Notes: generated from the letters alone by a model not told the origin. A stretch of 64,000 nt of DNA from an uncultured Desulfatiglans sp. (GCA_900498135.1 LR026961.1:707518-771517); one strand, 5' to 3'. Shown: positions 33,366-43,232, numbered from the stretch's first letter. Numbers and translations are program-made.

Positions 33366-35165
33366 TCAATAATAGTACCAGATTGTCCGATAGTCCGCGG
33401 GGTCTTCTCCCACGGTCTTGAGACGCTTCATATAGTCGTAGATCGACACGTCCGTGTAGACGTAGGTGTCGACCAGTTCCAGCTTCTTTTCCCAGGGATG
33501 GAACTCGAAGACCCGGCATCCGTCGGGCAGGATCGAGATGACGTCGTGATGCTGCCTTGCGCGCAGGTAATTCTTTCCGAGGCGCGGTACATTGAAGACG
33601 ATCTCGTCGGTCCGCACGGTCCCGGGCAGAAGCCGCGCCTCCTCGTGCTGCTCCTGCAGCAGACGGCTGATGGGCACCCGGTATTCGTCGGTCTCTTCCT
33701 TCCCTTTGGTGTTGAAGGTGTAGTAAGGCGTGACCCCGATGAGGCGCAGCTTGTGGCGCAGGAAGGCGGCCTCGAACTTCCGCGAGTTGTAGAAGGTGTA
33801 GACCAGCTGGTTGTAGACCTCCATGCCGTAGCGTCTGAATTTCTGCACCGCCTCGAGGGCCTGGGGCGTGATCTCGTAGGGGTGCTCGAAGTGGGTGATG
33901 ATGATCACCTCCCGCTTGCCGGGGTGATGGAAGTGGTTGATGTCCCGCACCAGCGTGTCCGTGATCCGCTGCGGCAGCGTGACCGGCGTGCGGGTGCCGA
34001 TCCGGATCCTCTCCACGTGGGGGATCTTCGAGAGGCGGTAGAGGAGGTTTTCGATACGGTCGTCCGAGAGCAGCAGCGGATCCCCGCCGGTTACGAGCAC
34101 CTCGTGGATCTCCGGGGTCTCTTCGATCCAGTTCAGGGCCCGGTCGAGCTTCTCCTGCCCGAGGGCGGCATTGGCCGAATAGACGTCTTCGATCTCCCAG
34201 TTCCGCTGGCAGTAGACGCAGATCTGGGGGCAGGTCAGGATCGGCTTCAAGATCACGATGGAGGGGTAGCGCCGCGTGATGCCCTCGATCGGAGAGGTGT
34301 CGCGCTCGAGCATGAAGTCCATCGAATGCTCCGAGCGCTCCCGCAGGGCCATCATCTTGGTGACATAGTGCATACTCGGCAGGACCTGCGCCCGGACGGC
34401 GGTATCCCGTCCCCCGCCGGGCTTTCGATCGAAGAGGGACAGGTAGTACGGCGTGATGCCGAAGGGGATCCGGTTTTCCCTCGCCAGCTTGATCGCCCGG
34501 TACTCGTCCCCGGTCAGCTCGACCATGGCCGCGAGGGTGTCGGCGTTGCGGATGATGTGCTTCGTCTGCCAGCGCCAGTCGTCCCATTCGAGCTCCGTCG
34601 CCTTGAAGTAGTCGAGGATCCGGACCTTGTTGCGGCTGCGGCGCCGGATCACATCCTCGTCGAGGCCGCAGGCGTAAAGCGCCATGAACTTCTCCGCCGC
34701 ATGCATCATGCGCGAGAGGTCCGCGGAGCGGAGCTTCGCCGCCCGGCGGCCTTCATACTTCGGAAACGCCGGCATCTTCTCCTGGTAGATGCCGCTCTTG
34801 CCCATCACCCCGCGCATGAGATGCTCGACCTCGGCCAGGAAACCGGGCGAGGGCCGATCGAGGCCGTGGTAGTCGGGCCGATGGAGCAGGTCGTTCAAGT
34901 ACCCGAGCAGGCTGTATCCCGCAAGGCGCTCGCTGCGCCTGGACAGGATGCTTTCGAAGACCCTGATGGCGTCCCGGACCTGGATGCACTCGAGCGGGGG
35001 CACCGAGGGATCGTCCTCGAGCGTCCTGCGCAGCATGTCCTCCAGAAAATGCCGGATGCTTTGGCGTTTGTCATCGAGCGGGGCCTCCGACAACAGGATC
35101 TCCTTAATCGGAGGCGCCAGATCCAATATCTTGAGCAGCCGTGATCTGATCTTCTCTCGTTCCAT
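33366..35165 (-). CDS. KamA-family radical SAM aminomutase-like protein
   Basis: The 599-residue protein has the lysine 2,3-aminomutase fold, with the radical SAM cluster motif CPQICVYC at residues 312-319 and VLVTGGDPLLLSDDRIENLL after it. Lysine 2,3-aminomutase is about 420 residues; here about 180 extra N-terminal residues precede the core. The PLP lysine and substrate residues cannot be assigned by eye, so lysine, glutamate or another substrate is open. The ATG at 35165 has GAGAGG upstream. It faces pncB, and the displaced pncB fragment abuts its 3' end. Confidence 0.85.
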   Translation of the reverse strand: MEREKIRSRLLKILDLAPPIKEILLSEAPLDDKRQSIRHFLEDMLRRTLEDDPSVPPLECIQVRDAIRVFESILSRRSERLAGYSLLGYLNDLLHRPDYHGLDRPSPGFLAEVEHLMRGVMGKSGIYQEKMPAFPKYEGRRAAKLRSADLSRMMHAAEKFMALYACGLDEDVIRRRSRNKVRILDYFKATELEWDDWRWQTKHIIRNADTLAAMVELTGDEYRAIKLARENRIPFGITPYYLSLFDRKPGGGRDTAVRAQVLPSMHYVTKMMALRERSEHSMDFMLERDTSPIEGITRRYPSIVILKPILTCPQICVYCQRNWEIEDVYSANAALGQEKLDRALNWIEETPEIHEVLVTGGDPLLLSDDRIENLLYRLSKIPHVERIRIGTRTPVTLPQRITDTLVRDINHFHHPGKREVIIITHFEHPYEITPQALEAVQKFRRYGMEVYNQLVYTFYNSRKFEAAFLRHKLRLIGVTPYYTFNTKGKEETDEYRVPISRLLQEQHEEARLLPGTVRTDEIVFNVPRLGKNYLRARQHHDVISILPDGCRVFEFHPWEKKLELVDTYVYTDVSIYDYMKRLKTVGEDPADYRTIWYYY

Positions 35166-35395
35166 CGTATGTCCTCTCTCAGTGAACTGCATGATGTCCG
35201 GCGGGCTTGCGGCGCCCTGAAGCACGGCAGGAAAGCCGCCCCGAACCAGGCTGATGCAGGCCGGGCGTCAGAACCCCTCCTGCAGCCATAGGGAATACCC
35301 TCAGCGCTCAACCGGCTTTGACCGGAAACGGTCGATTGCCTCGAGCCAGGCACACAGGGTGGCATCCTGTCCGATCACGCCTGGACGTCCACCCG

Positions 35396-37549
35396 TCAGG
35401 CGTTCTCTTCATGCCTTTCCTTCAGGATCACCCGGGCATCCACGATACGCACACCCTTTTCATAGGCGATCACAGGGTTCAGGTCCATTTCGGCGATCTC
35501 GGGATAGGATTCGATCATTTCCGAACACTGCAGCAGCACCCGCGCAATCGCGGTCTTGTCGTACGGGGGGTTTCCTCGGACGCCGTTCAGGATGGCGATC
35601 GAGCGAACATCCTCCATCATTTTGCGGGCCGAGCGCGGGGAAATGGGTAAGACGCGGAATGCCACGTCCCGGAGGACCTCCACCATCACGCCGCCGAGGC
35701 CGAACATGATCACCGGACCGAACTGGTCGTCGATCTTGGTCCCGATGATCAGCTCGAGGCCCGGCGGAGCCATCGGCGAGACCATCACGCCGCGGATATC
35801 CGCGTCGGGCCGGTATCTTCGGGCGTTGCCGACGATCTCCTCGAAGGCCTGCCGCACCGCGCCCTCCCCGATGACGTTCAGGCGCACGCCGCCCGCATCC
35901 GTCTTGTGGAGGATGTCCGGGGAGACGATTTTGAGGGCCGCTTCGCCACCGCAATCCGCCGCCATGGCCGCCGCCTCGTCAGCCGTCCGGGCAAGCCGGT
36001 CGTCGCTGACCGGCGCCCCGTGGATCTGAAAGAGCCGCTTGGCCTCCGGCTCGAGCAGGAAGTTCCTGCCTTCCTTTCGGACCGTCTCGATGATGGCCCG
36101 CCCTTCCGGCCGCGCCTTGGCGCCCCAGTTGAAGACGAAGTTGACCTTGGCGTGGTATTCCCTCAGGTAGCGCCCCCGCTCCGCCAAGGCCCCGATGCAT
36201 TCGCAGGCCGTGTCGAGGGAGTCGTAAACCGAGATGTTGTAGTACCGCAGGAGTTCGAGGGAATGCGGCCTGGCGGAGCTGTAGAGGCTGTGGACGACGA
36301 TCGGTTTATCCCGCTTGCGGACGAGCTTTCCCATCTGGTGCGCAGAGTCCTCCTCTTTCCACTTGAGGCTTTCGGCGAACCGGATCCCGTAGCCACCGAA
36401 GAGGCCGACTAGGAGCAGCCCGCCCACATGGGGGTCCTTCAGGATGATCCGGGCGCACTCTGCAAAGATGGACGGGTCCGCATCGGTTCCCCCGGCCACG
36501 TCGACCGGGTTCCTCACCGAGGCGGTGAAGGGCAGGATCTTCTTCAGGCGCTCCTGGGTCTTGTGCTCCATTTCCGGGATCTCCACGCCGAGGTCCGTCA
36601 GGATATCGGCCGCGATGGTGGCGTGGCCGCCGCCGTCAGCCAGGATCGCCACCCGGTTGTTCCGAATGGAGGGGAGGCTCGAGAGGGTCTCGGCAATCGG
36701 GAAGAGCGCATCGGATTTTTCGACGACAATGATCCCGGCCCGCTTGAACGCGCTGCGGGCCACCTCGGAGATGCCCGCGAGCGCACCGGTGTGGGAGCCG
36801 GCCGACCGCCGGCCGGTCTTGGACCGCCCGCTCTTCAGAAGGATGATGGGCTTGTGGAGCGTGGTCTTGTAGGCCTCCTGGAGGAAACGCCGGCCGTCGC
36901 GCATCCCTTCGACATACATCAGGACGGCCCGGGTGTCGGGCTCCTCCTTGAAGAAACTCAGATATTCATGGAAACGGATGTCGGATTCATTTCCCACGCC
37001 TACATAATAGGAAAATCCTTTGTGGCTCTTGAGGCGGGCCTCGGTCATAAGCGTAAGGGCCATGTTTCCGCTCTGCGAGACGAGCGCGATGTCGCCCTTG
37101 GGCGCATCCGGCAGCCCGACCAGGTTCATACCGGTCTTCAGGTTCATCATGCCGGAGGTGTTGGGGCCGATGATACGCACGTTGTTCCGGTTCGCGGCCT
37201 CGACCACCTCCTCCTCGAGCCTCCGGCCCTCCGCGCCGGACTCGCGGAACCCGCCGGCGATGATGACGGCCCCCGAAACTCCCTTCTTTCCACAGTCATC
37301 CAGAACCGCCGGGATCGTCCCGGCCGGTGTGGTGATGAGCGCCAGGTCGACCGGTTCCTCGATATCCGAGACCTTTTCGTAGCACCGGAAACCCAGGACG
37401 CTTTTCTCCTTCGGGTTGACCGGAAAGATTTTTCCTTCATACTTCCCGTCGATCAGGGTCCGCACGGCCTGAAAGCCGCGCTTCGTTTCACTCTTCGAAG
37501 CCCCTACAACGGCAACCGACTGTGCATTCAATATCCTCTTCAGTGGCAT
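35396..37549 (-). CDS. NDP-forming acyl-CoA synthetase, fused alpha-beta type
   Basis: The 717-residue protein contains, in order, a CoA-binding Rossmann domain (SVAVVGASKSETKRG), a succinyl-CoA-ligase-like domain (LVSQSGNMALTLM, and SHTGALAG with the phosphohistidine region), and an ATP-grasp domain from about residue 490 (GGEAALKIVSPDILHKTDAGGV, MFGLGGVMVEVLRDVAFR, DLNPVIAYEKG). It links acyl-CoA to acid plus ADP/ATP and can work in either direction. The ATG at 37549 follows AGGAGG. An enoyl-CoA hydratase gene lies just upstream on the same strand, so both may serve one acyl-CoA pathway. Confidence 0.9.
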   Translation of the reverse strand: MPLKRILNAQSVAVVGASKSETKRGFQAVRTLIDGKYEGKIFPVNPKEKSVLGFRCYEKVSDIEEPVDLALITTPAGTIPAVLDDCGKKGVSGAVIIAGGFRESGAEGRRLEEEVVEAANRNNVRIIGPNTSGMMNLKTGMNLVGLPDAPKGDIALVSQSGNMALTLMTEARLKSHKGFSYYVGVGNESDIRFHEYLSFFKEEPDTRAVLMYVEGMRDGRRFLQEAYKTTLHKPIILLKSGRSKTGRRSAGSHTGALAGISEVARSAFKRAGIIVVEKSDALFPIAETLSSLPSIRNNRVAILADGGGHATIAADILTDLGVEIPEMEHKTQERLKKILPFTASVRNPVDVAGGTDADPSIFAECARIILKDPHVGGLLLVGLFGGYGIRFAESLKWKEEDSAHQMGKLVRKRDKPIVVHSLYSSARPHSLELLRYYNISVYDSLDTACECIGALAERGRYLREYHAKVNFVFNWGAKARPEGRAIIETVRKEGRNFLLEPEAKRLFQIHGAPVSDDRLARTADEAAAMAADCGGEAALKIVSPDILHKTDAGGVRLNVIGEGAVRQAFEEIVGNARRYRPDADIRGVMVSPMAPPGLELIIGTKIDDQFGPVIMFGLGGVMVEVLRDVAFRVLPISPRSARKMMEDVRSIAILNGVRGNPPYDKTAIARVLLQCSEMIESYPEIAEMDLNPVIAYEKGVRIVDARVILKERHEENA

Positions 37550-37680
37550 CAACCCTCCTTCGCATCTGAAATCTCCAGGGGCGCTCCGGCTGCAACCCGC
37601 GCATCCCTTCGCTCACTTTCGCCTGTCCTTTTCCTTTTATCCCCTGGGCGGGAGCGCCCACGCCGCTCGAAAAGGCCGTC

Positions 37681-38448
37681 TCATGAAGACCGCTTGCGGC
37701 CCTCGAACCGGACGAGCGACTCCTGCCGCTCCTTGGTGGACACGCAGGCCAGACAGGCCTCGATCTCGTAGTCCATCAGCGCCTCGAGGCTCACCTCGGA
37801 GGCCATGTGAAGGCCCCGCTTGATCATCCGCATGGAGAACGAGGAGTTCTCCGCGATCGCCTCCGCCATCGCATAGGCAGTCTCCATCAACTGCTCCGCC
37901 GGGACGGCCCGGTTGACGAGGCCGATCCGCTCGGCCTCCCGGCCGTCGATGTTGCGGGCCGTAAAGAGCAGTTCCTTCGCCCGCCCCGGGCCGATCAGTT
38001 CCTGGATGAGGCGCATCGCACCTCCGGTCACCGAGGAGGTCACCCGCGCCTCCGGGGAGCCGATCTGGGCATCCTCCGCCGCTATGCGGATGTCGCAGGC
38101 GAGCGCCAGTTCGTATCCCGACCCGAGCGCGTAGCCGTTGACGGCCGCGATGGTGGGCTTCGCGAAGCGCATGATCCTGCGGGAGGCCTCCTGAAGTTCC
38201 TCCAGATAGGCGCGGTACTCCTCGAGGCTACGGTCCTTCGACTCCTTGAGATCCGCCCCGGTCGAAAAGGCCCGGCCGCTGCCGGTGATGACGAGGACCT
38301 TGACGCCGCCGTCGCTCTCCGCGTCCCGGAGCGCCTCCTGTACATCCAGCCAGAGCCGCCGGTTCATCGCATTGAGAACCCGTGGGCGGTTCAAGGTGAT
38401 GGTTGCCGTCCTGCCGCGCTTCTCGTACAAGATACACTCGAACTCCAT
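37681..38448 (-). CDS. Enoyl-CoA hydratase/isomerase family protein
   Basis: The 255-residue crotonase-fold protein has ATITLNRPRVLNAMNRRL, GRAFSTGADLKE (first oxyanion-hole strand), AVNGYALGSGYELALACDIRIA, and IGSPEARVTSSVTGGAMRL, where the second catalytic Glu region reads PEARV. It probably hydrates a trans-2-enoyl-CoA in beta-oxidation, but crotonase relatives have varied reactions. The ATG at 38448 has GGGGAG upstream; a GTG lies six bases before. A gap of 131 bases separates it from the NDP-forming synthetase. Confidence 0.88.
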   Translation of the reverse strand: MEFECILYEKRGRTATITLNRPRVLNAMNRRLWLDVQEALRDAESDGGVKVLVITGSGRAFSTGADLKESKDRSLEEYRAYLEELQEASRRIMRFAKPTIAAVNGYALGSGYELALACDIRIAAEDAQIGSPEARVTSSVTGGAMRLIQELIGPGRAKELLFTARNIDGREAERIGLVNRAVPAEQLMETAYAMAEAIAENSSFSMRMIKRGLHMASEVSLEALMDYEIEACLACVSTKERQESLVRFEGRKRSS

Positions 38449-39366
38449 GCTCACTCCCCTGTCCGGTCAGTCGTTGCATGCTCTCTTCCAGGCCGGTTTC
38501 CCCAAAAAGCATCCTTGCCCCGAAGGCCGCCGGGCGCGCCGCACCCCGAAACAAGCCGGTCTCTTGATCATCATTCTTCATGAATAACAGGACCTTTTCC
38601 CCGTATCCGGCAGCGGTCTCCCGGATGATAGACGGTCAACACGGGCACCCCTGCCACGCCCAGAACGGTCGATGTCACCAGCGGTCGCACCATCGTCTCA
38701 TCCTGGGCGGCGGAGTACATCGACAGGGCGTAGGGGGAACTCCCTGAAAGGCCCTGCCTGTGCGTCCCTTCGGATTCTCCTGCCGGACGGGCCTCGGAAG
38801 TCCCTCTGGGCTGCCGGACCCATTCATTGCCGGGACCAAGGGATTCCCGCTGTGCTGATTCAGTGATCGGTTTGCGGAGGGACAGCCCGCAGGTCATCGG
38901 GTCAACGCACAGGTCGATACCCGGATCGGTCGAAAAGACCTTTTCCGTATGGAAACGCTTCAACGAAATCGGCAGGACAGACAGAAAAACTGCGAAGAAG
39001 AGATCTTCGCCGGATAAATCGAAGAACAAGCATCCGAGGATATCTGCGATCACGAGAGATCACAGCTCAGAACACATGAGCACAAATATTTTTGCATAGA
39101 ACGGGTTTCTTGTCAACCCATCTGCCGAACACGGGCGGCGGGATCCCGCCCGCTCTCGAGTTCGACCCGATGCACGGGACCATTTTTTGAAGATTCAAAG
39201 GAGAATGAGGATTTTTAGACAATATAAAGGAAATCAAACGTTTGCGAAGATGCGACCTGTAGGTCGCCGGACAAGCAAACGTGCAGATTGACGCAGAGAT
39301 TGGCCAAAAAGACCATTTCCGGATGCAAACGAGGTAGTTTCCAAGATCTCTACCGGCATGCCGCCT
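38449..39366. other. Gap of 918 bp between the enoyl-CoA hydratase and the helicase
   Basis: I see no supported gene. A minus-strand frame at 38571-39053 lacks family features. The gap contains a perfect palindrome GGCGGGATCCCGCC (39137-39150) and copy C of the dispersed element (39202-39325). Confidence 0.6.
39202..39325. repeat. Dispersed inverted-repeat element, copy C
   Basis: The element shares AATGAGGATTTT on the left, AAACGTGCAGATTGACGC (39277-39294), and the closing ATTTCCGGATG (39315-39325) with copies A and B. The opening CATCCGGAAAT is missing. Its centre is a nested hairpin: ACGTTTGC (39238-39245) with GCAAACGT (39275-39282), enclosing the perfect GCGACCT-GT-AGGTCGC (39252-39267). 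Confidence 0.8.
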
Positions 39367-41133
39367 TCACCCTTTCTTGAGCGCCCATGCCTTTTCCCAG
39401 AGCCGTACTCCCCGATCCTCGAGGCGAACGAGATAGGCATCCCCATCCACCTCGACGACGGTTCCTTCGCCGTGGATGGTCCGAACGGCGTCGCCGACCT
39501 TGAAGGGTTTTTTTCGCGGCGTCTTCGGCGGCGGAACCACGGTCTTTAAAAAGCGCAATGCAGGCTTTGAAAACGGCCGGAATCCCCTCACCGCGCCGCC
39601 ATCCTGAGAAGCGGCGGCGGCCTCGGGTATTCGAGGCTCTTCATAACGCTTCACCGCCGACTGCCATTCAGGGGTGAGGACATTCTTGAACTCCTGGGGG
39701 AGGCTCAGCTCCCGGATCGCCCGGGTGAAGCCCACGTAAGCGACGTTGGCCTCGTCGCCGAGTTCCTTGACCGGAGGCCCGCCGCTCTTTGACAGCGAGG
39801 CTGAAAGATCCGCATCGATGGTCACCCGCTCGAATTCCCGCCCCTTGGCCCCGTGGACCGTCGAGAGGATGATTCGCGGACCCTCGCCGCCCTGCCCCGA
39901 CCGCTTGGAGATCCTCATCATGTCATAGAGGGCGTCCGGGAAAATGGGGCTCTTTTCCCTGACCAGCCTGGCCATGCCGGCCAACTGGAAGTCATCCAGA
40001 TTCCTGGCGTACTCTTCCAGGGCATCGAGGCCCTTGAAAGACCGGATGAACGGGTCGCGGATCTGGCCGTGCTCATCTTCCGAAAGTCGATAGACATCGA
40101 GGATCCTCCCCAGCACGGCGCCGACGCTCCCCTCCAGGGAAAAGGAGACCCTCCGGGATCGGAGTTCCAGGGCCTTTTCAAAGAGGGCCAGATTGGTCCG
40201 GCTCAGAATGGCGCACCGCTCCCCGTCCCTGGGACGCGGGAGACCGCTGGAGAAGCGCACCCGGGACGCCTTTCGGGGGCTTCCCTCGATCCTGAAACCC
40301 GCCTCTCCTTTCGCCTCCCGGATGAACACCGAGGCGAGGTCCGCAATCTCCCGCCCGAACCGGAAGCTCAGGGTGAGATCCCGCTGATCGTCGAAGGGAA
40401 GCCGTTTCATAGCATCGATGGCATATCGAAAGCTGTAGATCTGCTGGTGGGAATCCCCGACGATGACGACCCGTTTGCGGCAGTGCGCCAGGGCGTCGAG
40501 CATGACCGGCGAAAGATCCTGCCCCTCGTCCACCAGGACCATGTCATAGCGGTCGAGGCTCCTGGAGAAACCTCCTTCCCTGTGAAAAAGCTTCAAATAG
40601 AAGTCATGCGGGCAGGGTTTTTCCTGGCGGTACCATTGGCCCAGAATCTCCCTGCTGGTCTGAACGATGAGGTCCTGAGCCCCTTCGACGGCCTCTCTCA
40701 CCTCGCCCGCGACATGGCCCAGGTGCCCCTCCCGAAAGGCCTCCATCGCCGCTTCGACCTTTGGAAAGGGCGAGTTCAAAAAGAACTCCATGAAATCATA
40801 TCCCACTGCAGCGAGCTGCTGGGCGTTTCCCCCTCCCCTGAACGCGGGGAGCAGATCGGCCGCGGTGAAGGCTCCCAGCTGGCCTATCCATCGGCCGGCA
40901 TCCCCCGAGAAGGCCAGAGAGTGGACCGTTCTGATCTCCACATTCGCCGGGAACCGCCCCAGGGCCTCTTCTCTGGCCTTCCGGTTGTAGACGAGGTAGA
41001 GGACCTTCAGATCAGGATGCGCAGAAGCGATCATCCGAAGCGTGGTGGTCTTTCCCGTCCCCGCCCGGGCATTGATCAGAAGAACCCTTCCCGTTGAATC
41101 CAATATGGCCTGCTGTTCTTCAGTCGGTGTCAC
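39367..41133 (-). CDS. Superfamily I (UvrD/Rep-like) DNA helicase
   Basis: The 588-residue protein has Walker A NARAGTGKTTTLRM, motif Ia-like LVYNRKAREEALGRF, motif II VLVDEGQDLSP (DEGQ rather than DEAQ or DEFQ), motif III VVIVGDSHQQIYSFR, and motifs V-VI STVHGAKGREFERV and VAYVGFTRA. Residues from about 540 (FKVGDAVRTIHGEGTVVEVD) form a small beta domain such as occurs at the end of PcrA/UvrD. It is a 3'-5' helicase by family, maybe in recombination control as in FBH1-like proteins. The start is GTG. No nuclease or partner gene adjoins it. Confidence 0.88.
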   Translation of the reverse strand: MTPTEEQQAILDSTGRVLLINARAGTGKTTTLRMIASAHPDLKVLYLVYNRKAREEALGRFPANVEIRTVHSLAFSGDAGRWIGQLGAFTAADLLPAFRGGGNAQQLAAVGYDFMEFFLNSPFPKVEAAMEAFREGHLGHVAGEVREAVEGAQDLIVQTSREILGQWYRQEKPCPHDFYLKLFHREGGFSRSLDRYDMVLVDEGQDLSPVMLDALAHCRKRVVIVGDSHQQIYSFRYAIDAMKRLPFDDQRDLTLSFRFGREIADLASVFIREAKGEAGFRIEGSPRKASRVRFSSGLPRPRDGERCAILSRTNLALFEKALELRSRRVSFSLEGSVGAVLGRILDVYRLSEDEHGQIRDPFIRSFKGLDALEEYARNLDDFQLAGMARLVREKSPIFPDALYDMMRISKRSGQGGEGPRIILSTVHGAKGREFERVTIDADLSASLSKSGGPPVKELGDEANVAYVGFTRAIRELSLPQEFKNVLTPEWQSAVKRYEEPRIPEAAAASQDGGAVRGFRPFSKPALRFLKTVVPPPKTPRKKPFKVGDAVRTIHGEGTVVEVDGDAYLVRLEDRGVRLWEKAWALKKG

Positions 41134-41508
41134 GACCCGTTCGCATCCTCCCGTCCTGTTCGATCAGGCGAGAGGCTATAGCGCCTCGTCCTGTCCGTCA
41201 ATCCCAAAGCGGCACACATCCCTTCGGGCCCTCTTCTCTATGACCTTTACCATCCGTGGCTGCGCTCCCCATATCGACAAGGGCCGCCCGGCGCATCCCT
41301 GCGTCCCATCGAACCGGACCGGCGGCGCTGAACCTGCCCATGTCCGCGCCCATCCACCCATCGCAGCTCGGCCGGGAAACAGCGCCGGATTTCAGGGCTC
41401 CCCGGTTCCCATGTGGAGTGCTCGGCCCGCGAAGCACCCGCAGCCGCCATCCTGAGAACGATTTTTTAAGACCGGCAGGAAAAGAAGGGTTTCTGCCAAA
41501 TCGGCCCA
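41134..41508. other. Gap of 375 bp between the MFS gene and the helicase gene
   Basis: I see no gene, repeat or clear promoter in this stretch. Several overlapping short frames exist on both strands because the sequence is GC-rich, but none has a family pattern. Confidence 0.5.
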
Positions 41509-42873
41509 TCAACCCGGGAGTTTGTGGATGTCTATCCCCCGGAGGCGCCGGCGGCTGACGAGCAGGAACACGGCCACCGCCGCCAGGAAATACCAGGGAA
41601 ACCAACCTATGGAACGGGGGAAAAGGGCATCTTCACCGGTGCCCAGGCGGCGCGCCGCGGCCAGGCCGGCCGAGTAGACAAGACCGAGCATCCCGTAGGC
41701 CAGGTTGAACGACAGCCCCTTGAAACTGAGGACCGTGGCCCGCTGCTCCGATGCAGTGATGCGGTTGAGATAATGGCTCAAAAAGAAGTTGAAGACGTAC
41801 ATGACCGCAATGAGCAGCAGCATGGGGGCCATGCCGTAGACCGGCACGAAGAGGGGCATGCCCGCCAGCCCGAGGATAGTCGCTCCAGCCAGAAGCGCGA
41901 AGATGCACCGCGGAGAGCACCGCAGCGCCAGGCGCGCCGCCGCACGAGGCGCAAACAGGCCCACCGCCGCCATAGCCGCCCCGATCAGGCCGAAAGCGGC
42001 CTCGGGCAGCCCGATGAGACGATAATACTGGCTGTTGAGGGTCAAAATCATCCGGATGACATGGTCGAAGAGCAAACCGCCCAGTATCACCACCAGGGCG
42101 AAAGGGGTCTTCACAATCCAGACGCCGGCCCGAAGGGTCAGCCTGACGGCGTCCGCCACGGGCCGCCCGCAGCCTCTCATTCCGTCGACGGCCTTGGAAC
42201 CGGCACAGTCCGGTTCGCTCATGCGCCAGGCTGCCGTCAGGGCCCCAACAGCCATCGCAAGGGTCAGGTAGACAGGGAAGCGCATCGTAACCGCCTGCCC
42301 CATGGGTTGATCGAATCCCACAACGGCAGCAACCCGCTGCATCAGGCCCGGATCGTAGACCGCCGCCCCCACCAGCGAGGCCGCCATGAAGGCCCCCGCC
42401 TGCCAACGGATCTGACACTCGAGCACCCGGCCCCACTCCCGGGCGAGACCTGCCGCTTTGAGGGAGTCGTAGGCCAGGGCTTCGTCGGCACCACTGGCCG
42501 AGGCCTCGGCCGTACCGCTCAGGACGCGGTTGACCAGAAAGAAGGGAAAGAGCCACCCTGAAGGACCCCGCGGCGCAAAGGCCATCAAAACCATCTCCAG
42601 CACCATCGAGCCCCCGGAAAACAGCAGCAGCCGGCGGCGGCCCAAGGTGTCGGCCAAGGCCCCGGAGGGGACCTCCACCAGCACGATGGTCGCAGCCCAG
42701 ACGGCGTTGAGGATGGCGAATTGCTCGAGGGTCAGACCATAATCCAGAAAAAGGATGGTGAATACAGGGTAGTAGAACCGGGCGTTGAAAAAAACCCTGA
42801 AGGCGATGAAAAGCCTTACGTTGGGCAGGCTGAAAGGCAAAGCGGATTCATCCTCACGCTGCCGGCAGCGCAT
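41509..42873 (-). CDS. Major facilitator superfamily transporter
   Basis: The 454-residue membrane protein has about twelve hydrophobic helices and the MFS motif A in the first cytoplasmic loop, VEVPSGALADTLGRRRLLLF, preceded by LTLEQFAILNAVWAATIVL. The helices of the second half start near residue 250 (FALVVILGGLLFDHVI). It is likely a drug or metabolite antiporter; substrate unknown. The ATG at 42873 has AGAGG upstream. It is a single gene next to a long gap with copy B of the dispersed element. Confidence 0.88.
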   Translation of the reverse strand: MRCRQREDESALPFSLPNVRLFIAFRVFFNARFYYPVFTILFLDYGLTLEQFAILNAVWAATIVLVEVPSGALADTLGRRRLLLFSGGSMVLEMVLMAFAPRGPSGWLFPFFLVNRVLSGTAEASASGADEALAYDSLKAAGLAREWGRVLECQIRWQAGAFMAASLVGAAVYDPGLMQRVAAVVGFDQPMGQAVTMRFPVYLTLAMAVGALTAAWRMSEPDCAGSKAVDGMRGCGRPVADAVRLTLRAGVWIVKTPFALVVILGGLLFDHVIRMILTLNSQYYRLIGLPEAAFGLIGAAMAAVGLFAPRAAARLALRCSPRCIFALLAGATILGLAGMPLFVPVYGMAPMLLLIAVMYVFNFFLSHYLNRITASEQRATVLSFKGLSFNLAYGMLGLVYSAGLAAARRLGTGEDALFPRSIGWFPWYFLAAVAVFLLVSRRRLRGIDIHKLPG

Positions 42874-43014
42874 TGAAAAAGCCTCTGCTCACAAAATCCC
42901 CTTCTTCGGATAAAACAGGAGGCCCTTCCGTCCACCCTTCGGAAGAACGAGGCCGGGAATGATTTCCCCTTGCACGAATCGGGTTGGTCATCATGGGTTA
43001 TGATAATTGGTCTC

Positions 43015-43232
43015 CATCCGGAAATAAAGCTTTGAAAACGAAATAGTTTCCAGACCCGAAATGCGGATTTTCCCTACAGGCTGAACGTGCTCAGTCCCAC
43101 CCCTGCGGGGCGGGCCCCGGTTTGGTTAATATTAATGAAATCAAGCGTTTGCGCGGAGGAGACCTACAGGTCGCCGCACAGCCAAACGTGCAGATTGACG
43201 CCGTGATGGGCCAAAAAGACTATTTCCGGATG
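43015..43232. repeat. Dispersed inverted-repeat element, copy B (full length)
   Basis: This 218-base copy has both ends: CATCCGGAAAT (43015-43025) and ATTTCCGGATG (43222-43232), exact reverse complements. It includes the CGTGCTCAGTCCCACC block shared with copy A, the central GACCT-AC-AGGTC hairpin shared with copy C, and AAACGTGCAGATTGACGC (43184-43201) shared by all three. It codes for nothing. Confidence 0.85.

Noticed and set aside
33206-33421. Short plus-strand frame beginning with the duplicated pncB end
   Set aside because: It only reads the displaced 3' fragment of pncB and then runs into the antisense of kamA; it is not an independent gene.
38571-39053. 160-codon minus-strand frame in the long gap after the enoyl-CoA hydratase
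   Set aside because: No recognisable domain, biased composition and no good ribosome site; the gap reads as non-coding.
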